This document shows, in pieces, positions 44,871 to 52,813 of a DNA stretch of 64,000 nucleotides (positions are counted from its first letter, which is position 1; each line of letters begins with the position of its first letter). Where the stretch lies: positions 186,001 through 250,000 of the forward strand of contig CAWBJY010000015.1 in NCBI GenBank assembly GCA_963789215.1, read 5' to 3'. Both the position numbers and the translations under genes were made by a program. The notes under the pieces are model-generated. The model saw nothing but the letters and a program-made list of their open reading frames with translations, was not told the DNA's origin and ran no database searches. Source of the stretch: Phormidesmis sp963789215. Its GTDB lineage: Bacteria; Cyanobacteriota; Cyanobacteriia; Phormidesmidales; Phormidesmidaceae.

Positions 44871-45242
44871 TTACTGTCCCCAGTAGCTTTTTTTAATCCA
44901 CTGGTGCATCTCGCCTTCAGACTGAGTGAGAACAGACTGACCAGATTCGGGGTTGTAGGCGTACCAGCTAGGCTGGCCGTTGCTATCTACAGTTTGTTCA
45001 ATATGCACTCGCGACCAGTCGTAGAGGGTTTTAGAGAAGCTCATCCAGAATTTCTCTAAGCGCTGACTAAACGAAACGGTCTGTGCGATCGCGGTCATCT
45101 GCTCGTATTCACGTTCTAAAGCAGCGATCAATCGTTGATTGTGGCTGGCCTTGGCGACTGCAATGCGATGATCAAGTGTCGCCATGATGCTGGACTGGTG
45201 AACAGAGCCTAAATCGCTCTGATTTGCGTTTGTAAAGGTCAT
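44871..45242 (-). CDS. hypothetical protein, 123 residues
   Basis: A helical, charged protein (LDHRIAVAKASHNQRLIAAL, EREYEQMTAIAQTVSFSQRL) with a C-terminal part rich in Trp, Tyr and Ser (GQPSWYAYNPESGQSVLTQS, WIKKSYWGQ). No family is recognised. The frame is open to 45344, but a GGAGG ribosome-binding site lies about 9 nt before ATG 45242. It is divergent from amiE, and a GTA-N8-TAC box lies between the two genes. Confidence 0.65.
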   Translation of the reverse strand: MTFTNANQSDLGSVHQSSIMATLDHRIAVAKASHNQRLIAALEREYEQMTAIAQTVSFSQRLEKFWMSFSKTLYDWSRVHIEQTVDSNGQPSWYAYNPESGQSVLTQSEGEMHQWIKKSYWGQ

Positions 45243-45587
45243 TGCGATGTGCCTCCGGTTTAAGAATCGCGTCTTTAAGATCCTAAGTGTAGGCTTAGCT
45301 TGATGAAAAATTGAAATTTCTGTATAAATGAATACAAAACTCAATTTTGTTTATAGTCATGCGCAGCAAATTTAGCCGATGCCACGGCAACACTGCCGCA
45401 GCACCACCGCAAGACGGCAACGCCAAAGATATTTAGCTAGAACCATTTATTGTGTTTGCGAATACGGCGATGGCTCATTTCAATAGATAATGTATAAAAC
45501 CAGTATGTCAGCGAGTTAGGGCGGCGAATTGGTTTCCTGAACCGCTTTATTTTCCTGAATCAAAAAATTACAACTAAGGAGTTGTCT
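45243..45587. other. divergent promoter region before amiE
   Basis: It contains one NtcA-type GTA-N8-TAC box (45322-45335), A/T-rich stretches and no gene. The amiE ribosome-binding site AAGGAG is at 45577-45582. Confidence 0.55.
45322..45335. promoter_or_regulatory. candidate NtcA box between the hypothetical gene and amiE
   Basis: GTATAAATGAATAC fits GTA-N8-TAC exactly. Unlike the urtA and fmdA sites, no TAN3T box lies 22-23 bp away in either direction; TATAGT sits only 16 bp downstream toward amiE. It may be a weak or repressing site, or chance. Confidence 0.35.
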
Positions 45588-46679
45588 ATGTCGATGCACG
45601 GTGATATTTCTTCTAGCAACGATTCTGTAGGTGTAGCGGTCGTTAACTATAAAATGCCGCGACTGCATACCAAAGACGAGGTGCTGGCCAACTGCAAAAA
45701 AATTGCAGAAATGATTGACGGGATGAAAGTGGGCTTACCAGGAATGGATCTGGTGATTTTTCCTGAGTACTCCACCCACGGCATTATGTACGATTCCGAG
45801 GAAATGATGGAGACGGCCTCTAGCATTCCTGGCGTTGAGACGGACATTTTTGCTGATGCTTGTATTCGCAACAAGGTTTGGGGCGTTTTTTCTTTAACGG
45901 GCGAGCGCCACGAACAGCACCCCGAAAAAGTGCCTTACAATACGCTGATCTTAATGAACGATCGGGGCGAGATTGTTCAAAAGTACCGCAAGATTATGCC
46001 CTGGACGCCAATTGAAGGCTGGTATCCAGGAGACTGTACCTATGTGAGCGACGGGCCAAAAGGACTGAAAATTTCTCTGATTATCTGCGATGACGGGAAC
46101 TATCCCGAAATTTGGCGAGACTGCGTTATGCGAGGCGCTGAGCTAGTTGTTCGCTGTCAGGGCTATATGTATCCGGCCAAAGAACAACAGATTCTCGTTT
46201 CTAAGGCAATGGCCTGGATGAATAACACTTACGTTGCGGTGGCCAACGCAGCGGGCTTTGACGGTGTTTATAGCTACTTTGGGCATTCCGCTGTGATTGG
46301 CTTTGATGGCCGTACGCTAGGAGAATGTGGCGAAGAGGAGATGGGCATTCAGTACGCGGCGCTCTCTAAGTTTGCGATTCGAGACTTCCGTAAGCACGCT
46401 CAGTCCCAGAACCATCTGTTTAAGCTGCTGCATCGCGGCTATACGGGCATGCTCAATTCTGGCGACGGCGAGGAAGGAATGGCAGAATGTCCGTTCGAGT
46501 TCTATAGAGAATGGACGTCAGATCCTCAGAAGACAAAGGAGAAAGTAGAGGCGCTGACCCGCTCAACGGTCGGCACAGAGGAATGCCCGATTGAGGGAAT
46601 TCCTAATCAGGGGTCGAATGTGCCTGCGATCGCAGCGAAAACGCCAGAGTCCGTTCCGGTGAGACAGCCTGTGTCTTAG
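45588..46679 (+). CDS. amiE: aliphatic amidase
   Basis: A 363-residue nitrilase-superfamily amidase that hydrolyses short aliphatic amides (acetamide, propionamide) to acid and ammonia. The near-complete match to AmiE includes HGDISSSNDSVGVAVVNYKM, Glu in VIFPEYSTHGIMYD, Lys in KYRKIMPWTPIEGWYPGD, the catalytic Cys in LIICDDGNYPEIWRDCV, and GAELVVRCQGYMYPAKEQQ. About 15 extra residues follow the usual C-terminus. AAGGAG lies before ATG 45588. It converges with fmdB. Confidence 0.96.
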   Translation: MSMHGDISSSNDSVGVAVVNYKMPRLHTKDEVLANCKKIAEMIDGMKVGLPGMDLVIFPEYSTHGIMYDSEEMMETASSIPGVETDIFADACIRNKVWGVFSLTGERHEQHPEKVPYNTLILMNDRGEIVQKYRKIMPWTPIEGWYPGDCTYVSDGPKGLKISLIICDDGNYPEIWRDCVMRGAELVVRCQGYMYPAKEQQILVSKAMAWMNNTYVAVANAAGFDGVYSYFGHSAVIGFDGRTLGECGEEEMGIQYAALSKFAIRDFRKHAQSQNHLFKLLHRGYTGMLNSGDGEEGMAECPFEFYREWTSDPQKTKEKVEALTRSTVGTEECPIEGIPNQGSNVPAIAAKTPESVPVRQPVS

Positions 46680-46685
46680 ATCTGC

Positions 46686-46724
46686 TTGTTTGCCTATTTA
46701 CATCCTGCGTAAATAGGCAAACAA
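46686..46724 (+). terminator. hairpin after amiE
   Basis: A perfect 16-bp stem (TTGTTTGCCTATTTAC and its complement) with a 7-nt loop starts 6 bp after the amiE stop. It lacks a T-run on the plus strand. Confidence 0.65.
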
Positions 46725-46728
46725 ACAA

Positions 46729-46764
46729 ATATCTTGCTGCCCAACTTACGGAGCAGCAAGATAT
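46729..46764 (-). terminator. hairpin after fmdB
   Basis: A perfect 12-bp stem ATATCTTGCTGC/GCAGCAAGATAT. Read on the minus strand it is followed by T-rich sequence (TTGTTTGTTTG), as expected for an fmdAB terminator. It is back-to-back with the amiE hairpin. Confidence 0.65.
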
Positions 46765-46788
46765 CAACAACAACTTATCTCTAGCTAG

Positions 46789-47073
46789 CTAGAGCCTTTC
46801 GGCAGCGTGGCCTAGCATCCACGGACGACTGCCTGGCTTAGCACTCTGATTCGTGGGTTTGGCAGGCTCACTTTGCCGCTTAATCAGGCGAGGCTCTGAG
46901 GAGCCAACCTTGGACAGGAGGCTACCTGAATTTAGACTGACGTTGGGCGCAGTGATAATGCGAGTTGCGATCGCACTACAGTCTGGGCAGGCTCTGGGCA
47001 TCCCCGTTTCCGCCATTTTGTGCCACACCTCAAAAGGGCCACAGCGATCGCACTTATAGTCATACAGCGGCAT
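46789..47073 (-). CDS. fmdB: FmdB-family zinc-ribbon protein
   Basis: A 94-residue protein. The N-terminal zinc ribbon MPLYDYKCDRCGPFEVWHKM continues to PRACPDCSAIATRI (two CxxC knuckles), the FmdB signature. The C-terminal 45 residues are Ser/Pro/Lys-rich and variable. The family was named from the formamidase operon and is thought to be regulatory, without a proven role. It lies 35 bp downstream of fmdA. A 16-bp palindrome (46779-46794) overlaps the stop codon. Confidence 0.93.
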   Translation of the reverse strand: MPLYDYKCDRCGPFEVWHKMAETGMPRACPDCSAIATRIITAPNVSLNSGSLLSKVGSSEPRLIKRQSEPAKPTNQSAKPGSRPWMLGHAAERL

Positions 47074-47108
47074 CGAACAACCTCCTTCAGAGGGCTTATG
47101 TTGGCAAA

Positions 47109-48314
47109 CTATGTGGGCAGAATTGGCTTATCGAAGATGGCCGTCGGCAGCGCCAGCGTACAGCAGGCATTCGGAATATCAACAATTCCGCTAATTCGAC
47201 CTTCTACAGGCGCACAGCTCAAAAGCAAATAAGCCTGCTCCCCCGTATAGCCAAAGTTCTTGAGATAGTTGATTGCGTTCAAGCAAGCCTGCCGATAGGC
47301 AATGTGCGTGTCCATGTAATACTGCTTGCCCGTATACTCATCAACCGAGATCCCTTCAAACACCAAATACTCTGAGTAATGAGGCTCCACCGGCCCCGGC
47401 TTAAAGATTGGATTCACCATCGAATACTTGTCTACGCCACCTTTGATGATGTCTACATGCACATCAATGTAGCCAGACATCTCGATAGCGCCGCAGAAAG
47501 AGATTTCACCATCGCCCTGAGAAAAGTGAATATCCCCCATAGAGAGTTTGGCCCCCTCCACGTAAACCGGGAAGTAAATCCGGGTGCCTCTAGAGAGATT
47601 TTTGATATCGCAGTTACCACCATGCTCACGGGGAGGGACTGTTCTAGCCGCCTCCGCTGCAACGCGATCGTACTCAGCCGGATCTAGCTGACCCAAAACC
47701 GCATTAGTCGGATTCGGCAGCGCCGCGAGTACAGGATCATCACCGGAGAGCCCGGCTCCATAGGTGCGCAGATCTGGAGCTGTATTTACCAGCTCTGTTT
47801 CCCGCTTGTTCCATTTGTTCAACAGTTCTTGCGAAGGCGCACAGCCAATCAGTCCGGGGTGAGTAATACCGGCAAACTTTACGCCTGGAATATGCCGAGA
47901 AGACGTATAAATCCCTTGAAAATCCCAAATGGCCTTAGCCGCCTTTGGATAGTGGTCGGTCAAGAATCCGCCGCCATTTTCTTTTGCAAAGATGCCGGTA
48001 AAGCCCCACTCATCGCCTTGCAGCGCGCCAATATCAACTAAGTCAACCACTAAAATATCACCGGGCTGAGCGCCGTTGACATGAATAGGGCCACTAAGCA
48101 TATGCACTTTGGTCAAATCGACATCGCGAATGTCATCTGGGCTGTCGTTGTCCTTAATTTGGCCATCTGTCCAGTCTTTACATTCAATGCGAAAGACATC
48201 TCCTGGATTAACCGACACTACGGCTGGAATGTCGGGGTGCCACCGGTTATGACCGGGAATCTCTTGCTCCGACATAGGCTTTGTGAGATCTATCTTAAAG
48301 AGAGTCTTAGGCAT
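47109..48314 (-). CDS. fmdA: formamidase (acetamidase/formamidase family)
   Basis: A 401-residue enzyme that hydrolyses formamide to formate and ammonia. The family signature runs from IPGHNRWHPDIPAVVSVNPG through FRIECKDWTDGQIKDNDSPD, VHMLSGPIHVNGAQPGDIL, FPGVKFAGI-like PGVKFAGITHPGLIG and NCDIKNLSRGTRIYFPVYVE, to GDGEISFCGAIEMSG. It is unrelated to AmiE, so the locus carries two independent amidase folds. It is preceded by a canonical NtcA promoter at 48482-48524. Confidence 0.95.
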   Translation of the reverse strand: MPKTLFKIDLTKPMSEQEIPGHNRWHPDIPAVVSVNPGDVFRIECKDWTDGQIKDNDSPDDIRDVDLTKVHMLSGPIHVNGAQPGDILVVDLVDIGALQGDEWGFTGIFAKENGGGFLTDHYPKAAKAIWDFQGIYTSSRHIPGVKFAGITHPGLIGCAPSQELLNKWNKRETELVNTAPDLRTYGAGLSGDDPVLAALPNPTNAVLGQLDPAEYDRVAAEAARTVPPREHGGNCDIKNLSRGTRIYFPVYVEGAKLSMGDIHFSQGDGEISFCGAIEMSGYIDVHVDIIKGGVDKYSMVNPIFKPGPVEPHYSEYLVFEGISVDEYTGKQYYMDTHIAYRQACLNAINYLKNFGYTGEQAYLLLSCAPVEGRISGIVDIPNACCTLALPTAIFDKPILPT

Positions 48315-48481
48315 ATCGGTGCTCCTCTAGGCGACTAAATGTGTTTAATCTTGAAATGAGAGAAATAGGGTAGTGGAAAGGTGAACTGGCGTACTTGAGA
48401 TGGAGATTAATCAGGAATAGCTTAAAAGACTTTTCAAATAACGACGAGCAGTTACCTGATTCCGCAAATTCACTTAGAGGA

Positions 48482-48524
48482 ACCATAGCTTTTACGATGA
48501 GCCCTAATATGTAAAATCTAATAC
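48482..48524 (-). promoter_or_regulatory. NtcA-activated promoter of fmdAB
   Basis: On the minus strand, GTATTAGATTTTAC (GTA-N8-TAC, 48511-48524) is followed after 23 bp by TATGGT (TAN3T, 48482-48487). This is the established architecture of NtcA-activated promoters in cyanobacteria. Transcription should begin near 48475. Confidence 0.7.
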
Positions 48525-48701
48525 AAAAGCTAGCTTTCTAGAAAACAAACGTGTTTTTGTACGGTTTGTTCTAGTTTTTGTCCCATTTATGGGGGATAAA
48601 TTGCGAATATGCCCGCGAGTCGTTAAGCGCTTTATCTACTGCTGTCTATGGCTTTCATCTAGTAGCACTGCGCTTTGCATTCGGCACTTTTCTCAAATAT
48701 A

Positions 48702-48735
48702 AAACCGAGCGTCTATAGAGAGACACTCGGTTTTA
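48702..48735 (-). terminator. terminator of urtABCDE
   Basis: The stem AAAACCGAG/CTCGGTTTT is 9 bp plus inner GTCT/AGAC with one bulge on each side. It lies about 95 bp after the urtE stop. T-runs flank both sides, so it may work bidirectionally. Confidence 0.65.
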
Positions 48736-48829
48736 ATTCCTCTTTAATTCTTCTCTAATTTATTCAGAGAGGCTTTATTAGAGTGCGATCGCTGCCACTC
48801 TGCATTCTCTATCTATCATCGCTCTTCTC

Positions 48830-49594
48830 TTATACCGCAAGATACTTTTTCAGCAATTCATCAGATAGCTGATCAGTGGTTCCATTTTCAACAATGCTGC
48901 CTTTTTTCATGATGAAAAACTTTTGAGCCAGCTTGCGAGCAAATTCTATTTTTTGCTCTACGACCACAATCGTAATGCCTTTTTCCTGGTTAATTCGACG
49001 CAGCGTATCTTCAATCTCTTGAACAATAGAAGGCTGAATCCCTTCTGTAGGCTCATCTAGCAGCATAATCTTAGGATTGCACATGAGGCCACGCGCGATC
49101 GCCAACTGCTGCTGCTGTCCCCCACTGAGCAAACCGCCCTGACGATTCAAATGCTCCTTGAGCATTGGGAAAAACTCATAGAGCTCATTAGGAATGCCAT
49201 CGCCCTTAGTTCTAGCCTTTTTACCACTAGCGCTTAGGCCCATCTTTAAGTTGTCAAGTACAGACAGGTAAGGAATAACTTCCCGGCCCTGTGGAATATA
49301 AGCAATCCCCTGACGCGCCCGCTGATAAGTTGCATCTTTACTAATGTCCTTACCCGCAAAAGAAATGCTGCCGCCGTCAAGCGGGTTTAGCCCAATGATG
49401 CTGCGCAGCAAAGTTGTTTTACCAACGCCATTGCGCCCCAACAAACAGGCAATATCTCCTTCATTGACGCTCATATTCACGTCAAATAGCACAGGCGTTG
49501 GCCCATAGCCAGCAACCACATTGTTTAATTCGAGCAGCGGCTGACTAGCCGTCTGTGCCCCGTCCTTCTCAAGCAGCGGCGTTGATTGTTTCAC
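48830..49594 (-). CDS. urtE: urea ABC transporter ATPase UrtE
   Basis: A 254-residue LivF-type ATPase. Walker A is LLGRNGVGKTTLLRSI, the signature is LLSGGQQQQLAIARGL, Walker B is IMLLDEPTEGIQPSIV (the EGIQPS extension is typical of UrtE), and the H-loop region is VVVEQKIEFARKL. The start overlaps the end of urtD by 26 bp. It is the last gene of the operon. Confidence 0.95.
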   Translation of the reverse strand: MKQSTPLLEKDGAQTASQPLLELNNVVAGYGPTPVLFDVNMSVNEGDIACLLGRNGVGKTTLLRSIIGLNPLDGGSISFAGKDISKDATYQRARQGIAYIPQGREVIPYLSVLDNLKMGLSASGKKARTKGDGIPNELYEFFPMLKEHLNRQGGLLSGGQQQQLAIARGLMCNPKIMLLDEPTEGIQPSIVQEIEDTLRRINQEKGITIVVVEQKIEFARKLAQKFFIMKKGSIVENGTTDQLSDELLKKYLAV

Positions 49595-50369
49595 GACCCA
49601 AATATACCTCTATTACTTTAGGATTGCTTTGAATTTCTTGTACAGACCCTTCCGCTAAAACCTCTCCCTGATGCAGCACCACAATGCGCTCAGCAATTTG
49701 CTTTACAAACTCCATGTCATGCTCAATCACCACAATGGAGTAATCAGCCTTGGCAATACTCTTAATAATTTCGCCCGTTGCGTAGGTTTCTTCAGCAGTC
49801 ATACCAGCGGTAGGCTCATCCAACAGCACAATCGAAGGATCTTGCGCTAACACCATCGCAATCTCTACCCACTGCTTTTGACCGTGAGAAAGCGACGACA
49901 CTTCTGAAAAAGCCTGATCTAACAGACCAGTACGTTCTAACACATCATATATCTTGCCTTTTCTAGCTTTGGTTAGCTTAGCCAACATTGATTCAAAAAT
50001 GCCATGAGAACCCTTGAGCGACAGCAAAATATTGTCAAAAACCGTTAGCTCGTTGTAAACGTTTGGGTTTTGAAACTTTCGGCCAATGCCCAGACGGGCA
50101 ATCTCATAGGGCTGTTTATTGGTGATGTCTTTACCGCTGTAATACACGTTGCCAGATGCGACCGGAGACTTACCCACGATCGCATCTAGCAGCGTACTTT
50201 TTCCAGCTCCGTTTGCGCCAATAATGGTCAGAATCTCGCCGTCATAAACCTCCAGATTAACGCTCTTGAGAGCCTGAAAGCCTGAAAAGACAACGTTTAG
50301 GTCTTTTACAGACAAGACCGATTTTGCTGTTGATGAGGTGGGCGCTGCTGTTACGGATGCCGCTGTCAT
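49569..50369 (-). CDS. urtD: urea ABC transporter ATPase UrtD
   Basis: A 266-residue LivG-type ATPase. Walker A is IIGANGAGKSTLLDAI, the signature is SSLSHGQKQWVEIAMVLAQD (the SHGQKQW variant is typical of UrtD), Walker B is IVLLDEPTAGMTAEET and the H-loop is VVIEHDMEFVKQI. It follows urtC by 55 bp and overlaps urtE. An N-terminal tail of about 20 Ala/Thr/Ser residues is extra. Confidence 0.95.
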   Translation of the reverse strand: MTAASVTAAPTSSTAKSVLSVKDLNVVFSGFQALKSVNLEVYDGEILTIIGANGAGKSTLLDAIVGKSPVASGNVYYSGKDITNKQPYEIARLGIGRKFQNPNVYNELTVFDNILLSLKGSHGIFESMLAKLTKARKGKIYDVLERTGLLDQAFSEVSSLSHGQKQWVEIAMVLAQDPSIVLLDEPTAGMTAEETYATGEIIKSIAKADYSIVVIEHDMEFVKQIAERIVVLHQGEVLAEGSVQEIQSNPKVIEVYLGRETINAAA

Positions 50370-50424
50370 TGTACTAATCCTTTTAGGCGGTTACGAAAAT
50401 GGTGAAGAGTGGAAATATCCAAGG

Positions 50425-51603
50425 TTAGGAACTACGCTGCGCAGTCTCAGGCTGTGGCTCCGAAACCCTATCGGAAGCTGGATCTAAAGGCATCGCCGAG
50501 GCCGATGCAGGATCTGCACCGGGCAATGGTTTCGGCTTAGATAGATTAGAAAGCCTCATTTGCTTAGGCAACAAGCTCATCAAACCATTAGGAATAAAGA
50601 GAACAACAACCAGCAGCAATATCCCAACAATTAGCTGCCAATCTTGAGTCACCTTTTCCGCAGAGTTCTGAACCTGTCCCAAAATCATCGCCGCTGCCAT
50701 CGGCCCAATTAGGGTACCTCGACCACCAATTGCCACCCAAATTACAACTTGGGTGCCAAAAGCCACTGCCAGATAAACCGGTGAAATAAACCGGTTGAGC
50801 GGAACAAACAAGCCGCCAGCCATGCCGGCAAGCGCCGCCGACAGCGTCCAAATAAAAATTTTGTACTGGGCAACGTCATAGCCCAAAAAGGCAATGCGAC
50901 TTTCGTTTTCGTTGATAGAACGCAGGATAAGTCCAAAGTTGGACTGGGTGAGCCACCAGCTCAGCGCTAGCACAAACACGGCGTAGGCCAAAATCAGAAA
51001 GTAAATGCCAATCGGCGGAATGTTGACGCCAAAAACGCTGAGCTTACTAACATCCGTAATGCCGTTGGTTCCGCCTGTATAGGCCTGTTGGCTAACAAAA
51101 AAGGTAGTCAGCGCGGATGAGAGTGCCAGGGTGATGATAGTGATATACACCCCGCTGACCTTTGAACGAAAAATGAAGGAGCCTGTGATGAAGGCAAAGA
51201 GGGCAGGAACGCCGATTACGGCGAGAAAGGCAATCGGAAAATACTTCAGCGGGGCAATAAACCAGGGCAGCGCTTCCAAGCCGTTCCAGACCATAAAGTC
51301 GGGAAGCTCACCGCCGTAGGTGTTGTTCGCTGCTGAGAGATTTAGCTTAAGGTAGTAAGCCGATGCATAGCCGCCTAGCGTAAAGAAGATGCCGTGGGCA
51401 AAGCTCAAAATGCCGGTAAATCCCCAGACCAGGTCTAAGGTGACGGCCAATGTGCCAAACAGCAGCAGCTTTGATAGTAAAGAGAGCTGGAAACTGCCTA
51501 CGACAAACGGAAGAATGATAAATATCAGCAGTGCAATACCGCTAATAGCAGCTAGTTTTTTAGGGAAGGTTGACTGCTTGTAACCCATTACAACATTAGA
51601 CAT
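50425..51603 (-). CDS. urtC: urea ABC transporter permease UrtC
   Basis: A 392-residue LivM-type permease with about ten spans. The characteristic segments are DLVWGFTGILSFAHGIFFTL, GGYASAYYLKL, GGTNGITDVSKLSVFGVNIP, SINENESRIAFLGYDVAQYK and ALAGMAGGLFVPLNRFISP. The last 40 residues form a Pro/Ala/Ser-rich soluble tail. The NENESRIAFLGY loop is specific to the urea/amide branch. Confidence 0.95.
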   Translation of the reverse strand: MSNVVMGYKQSTFPKKLAAISGIALLIFIILPFVVGSFQLSLLSKLLLFGTLAVTLDLVWGFTGILSFAHGIFFTLGGYASAYYLKLNLSAANNTYGGELPDFMVWNGLEALPWFIAPLKYFPIAFLAVIGVPALFAFITGSFIFRSKVSGVYITIITLALSSALTTFFVSQQAYTGGTNGITDVSKLSVFGVNIPPIGIYFLILAYAVFVLALSWWLTQSNFGLILRSINENESRIAFLGYDVAQYKIFIWTLSAALAGMAGGLFVPLNRFISPVYLAVAFGTQVVIWVAIGGRGTLIGPMAAAMILGQVQNSAEKVTQDWQLIVGILLLVVVLFIPNGLMSLLPKQMRLSNLSKPKPLPGADPASASAMPLDPASDRVSEPQPETAQRSS

Positions 51604-51670
51604 AGCACAAGCTCCGACAGGTTGTTTAAGAAAGGAGAAGAGATAAAGATGGCGTTTTCGAATAACCTAT

Positions 51671-52813
51671 CTAGGACCGCTTTTGAACTGTGAACAGACC
51701 TTCGGGGCGATAGCGAATTAGAACGATCACCGCTCCCAATACCAGCACCCTAGCCGTAGGGTCATTCAACAGAAATGCAATAATCGCGTTTGATTCACCA
51801 ATCAAGAACGCGCCAGCTAAAATGCCAATCAGCTTATCGACGCCGCCGGTCACTACCACCATCCAGGAGTCAACTAGATAGTCTTGACCCATGGGCGGCG
51901 AAACGGTCTTAAGCGCAGAAATAACGGTGCCTGCAATACCGGCAAGGCCACAGCCATAGGCGAACGTACCCATGTCTATCAGCTTGGTATTAACACCCAA
52001 ACACTGGGACATACTGCGGTTTTGAGTCACCGCACGAATTTGGCGACCCCAAGACGTGCCATAGAACAGGAACATGGTTATTCCCAACAAAGCCAGAGCG
52101 ACAACAACGATAAAAAATCGATAGTAAGAGATAGAGACTAGCGCTGAACCCGCCTCATCTGTCATCAGATCAATGCTACCGGACAGATAGGAGGGTGCCT
52201 TTACATACTTTAGCTGAGCTGTGAAAATCAGCTTAATGACGCCCTGCAAGACAATACTCAGTCCCCAGGTTGCTAGTAGCGTCTCCAGCGGCCTACCGTA
52301 CAGCCTACGAATAATTGTCAGCTCAACTAGAGCACCCACTAGGGCCGTGCCGATGAACGCGAAGGGAATCGTCAGCAGCAGATCCATATTGAAGGTATCT
52401 TGCATCCAAAAGGTGATGTAGGCCCCCAGCATGATGAACTCGCCGTGGGCAAGATTGATAATGCGCATCACCCCAAAGGTAATGGCGAGACCCAGTGCGG
52501 TTAGCAGCAAAATGCCAACAATCCCGATACCGTTGAGCGCTTGGTTGGCTAGGCTAGTGTACGAAAAGCTTTCGCCAGTCGCTTCTGTCACGTCTGCGGC
52601 GGCGTCTTGAGCCAGCAGGTAAATAGGCGATGACATCATTGAAGATAGCGCGAGATCTAACATGGTCTTCAGGTTGATTGAAAGGGCATCAGCGAGGGCG
52701 AGGCAAAGGACTTTGGTCTTTTCTGTTGTTTTCTGGCTACTGGGGTACTGAAAAGCGCTAGCAGCCAGAAAAACGGACGGCGTGCCGATAGAAGCACGCC
52801 GTCTACCTGACAT
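51671..52813 (-). CDS. urtB: urea ABC transporter permease UrtB
   Basis: A 380-residue LivH-type permease. The core begins near residue 85 (LNGIGIVGILLLTALGLAIT) with GVMRIINLAHGEFIMLGAYI, ETLLATWGLSIVLQGVIKLI, RAVTQNRSMSQCLGVNTKLI and VTGGVDKLIGILAG. The N-terminal 80 residues are longer than the core and include a hydrophobic, Met-rich stretch that may be a signal-like segment. ATG at 52813 overlaps the urtA stop (TAATG), but an internal Met near residue 51 could be the real start. Confidence 0.92.
   Translation of the reverse strand: MSGRRRASIGTPSVFLAASAFQYPSSQKTTEKTKVLCLALADALSINLKTMLDLALSSMMSSPIYLLAQDAAADVTEATGESFSYTSLANQALNGIGIVGILLLTALGLAITFGVMRIINLAHGEFIMLGAYITFWMQDTFNMDLLLTIPFAFIGTALVGALVELTIIRRLYGRPLETLLATWGLSIVLQGVIKLIFTAQLKYVKAPSYLSGSIDLMTDEAGSALVSISYYRFFIVVVALALLGITMFLFYGTSWGRQIRAVTQNRSMSQCLGVNTKLIDMGTFAYGCGLAGIAGTVISALKTVSPPMGQDYLVDSWMVVVTGGVDKLIGILAGAFLIGESNAIIAFLLNDPTARVLVLGAVIVLIRYRPEGLFTVQKRS

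Larger units (their letters stand above)
48315..48829. other. fmdA promoter region and urtE terminator region
   Basis: It holds the NtcA-type fmdA promoter (48482-48524) and the urt terminator hairpin (48702-48735). The leader of about 160 nt before fmdA contains an inverted repeat AATCAGG/CCTGATT (48409-48461). No gene is seen. Confidence 0.6.

Noticed and set aside
48381..48394. Second NtcA-like site GTGAACTGGCGTAC upstream of fmdA
   Set aside because: It has one mismatch in the GTA half and no TAN3T box at 22-23 bp. The site at 48511-48524 is far better.
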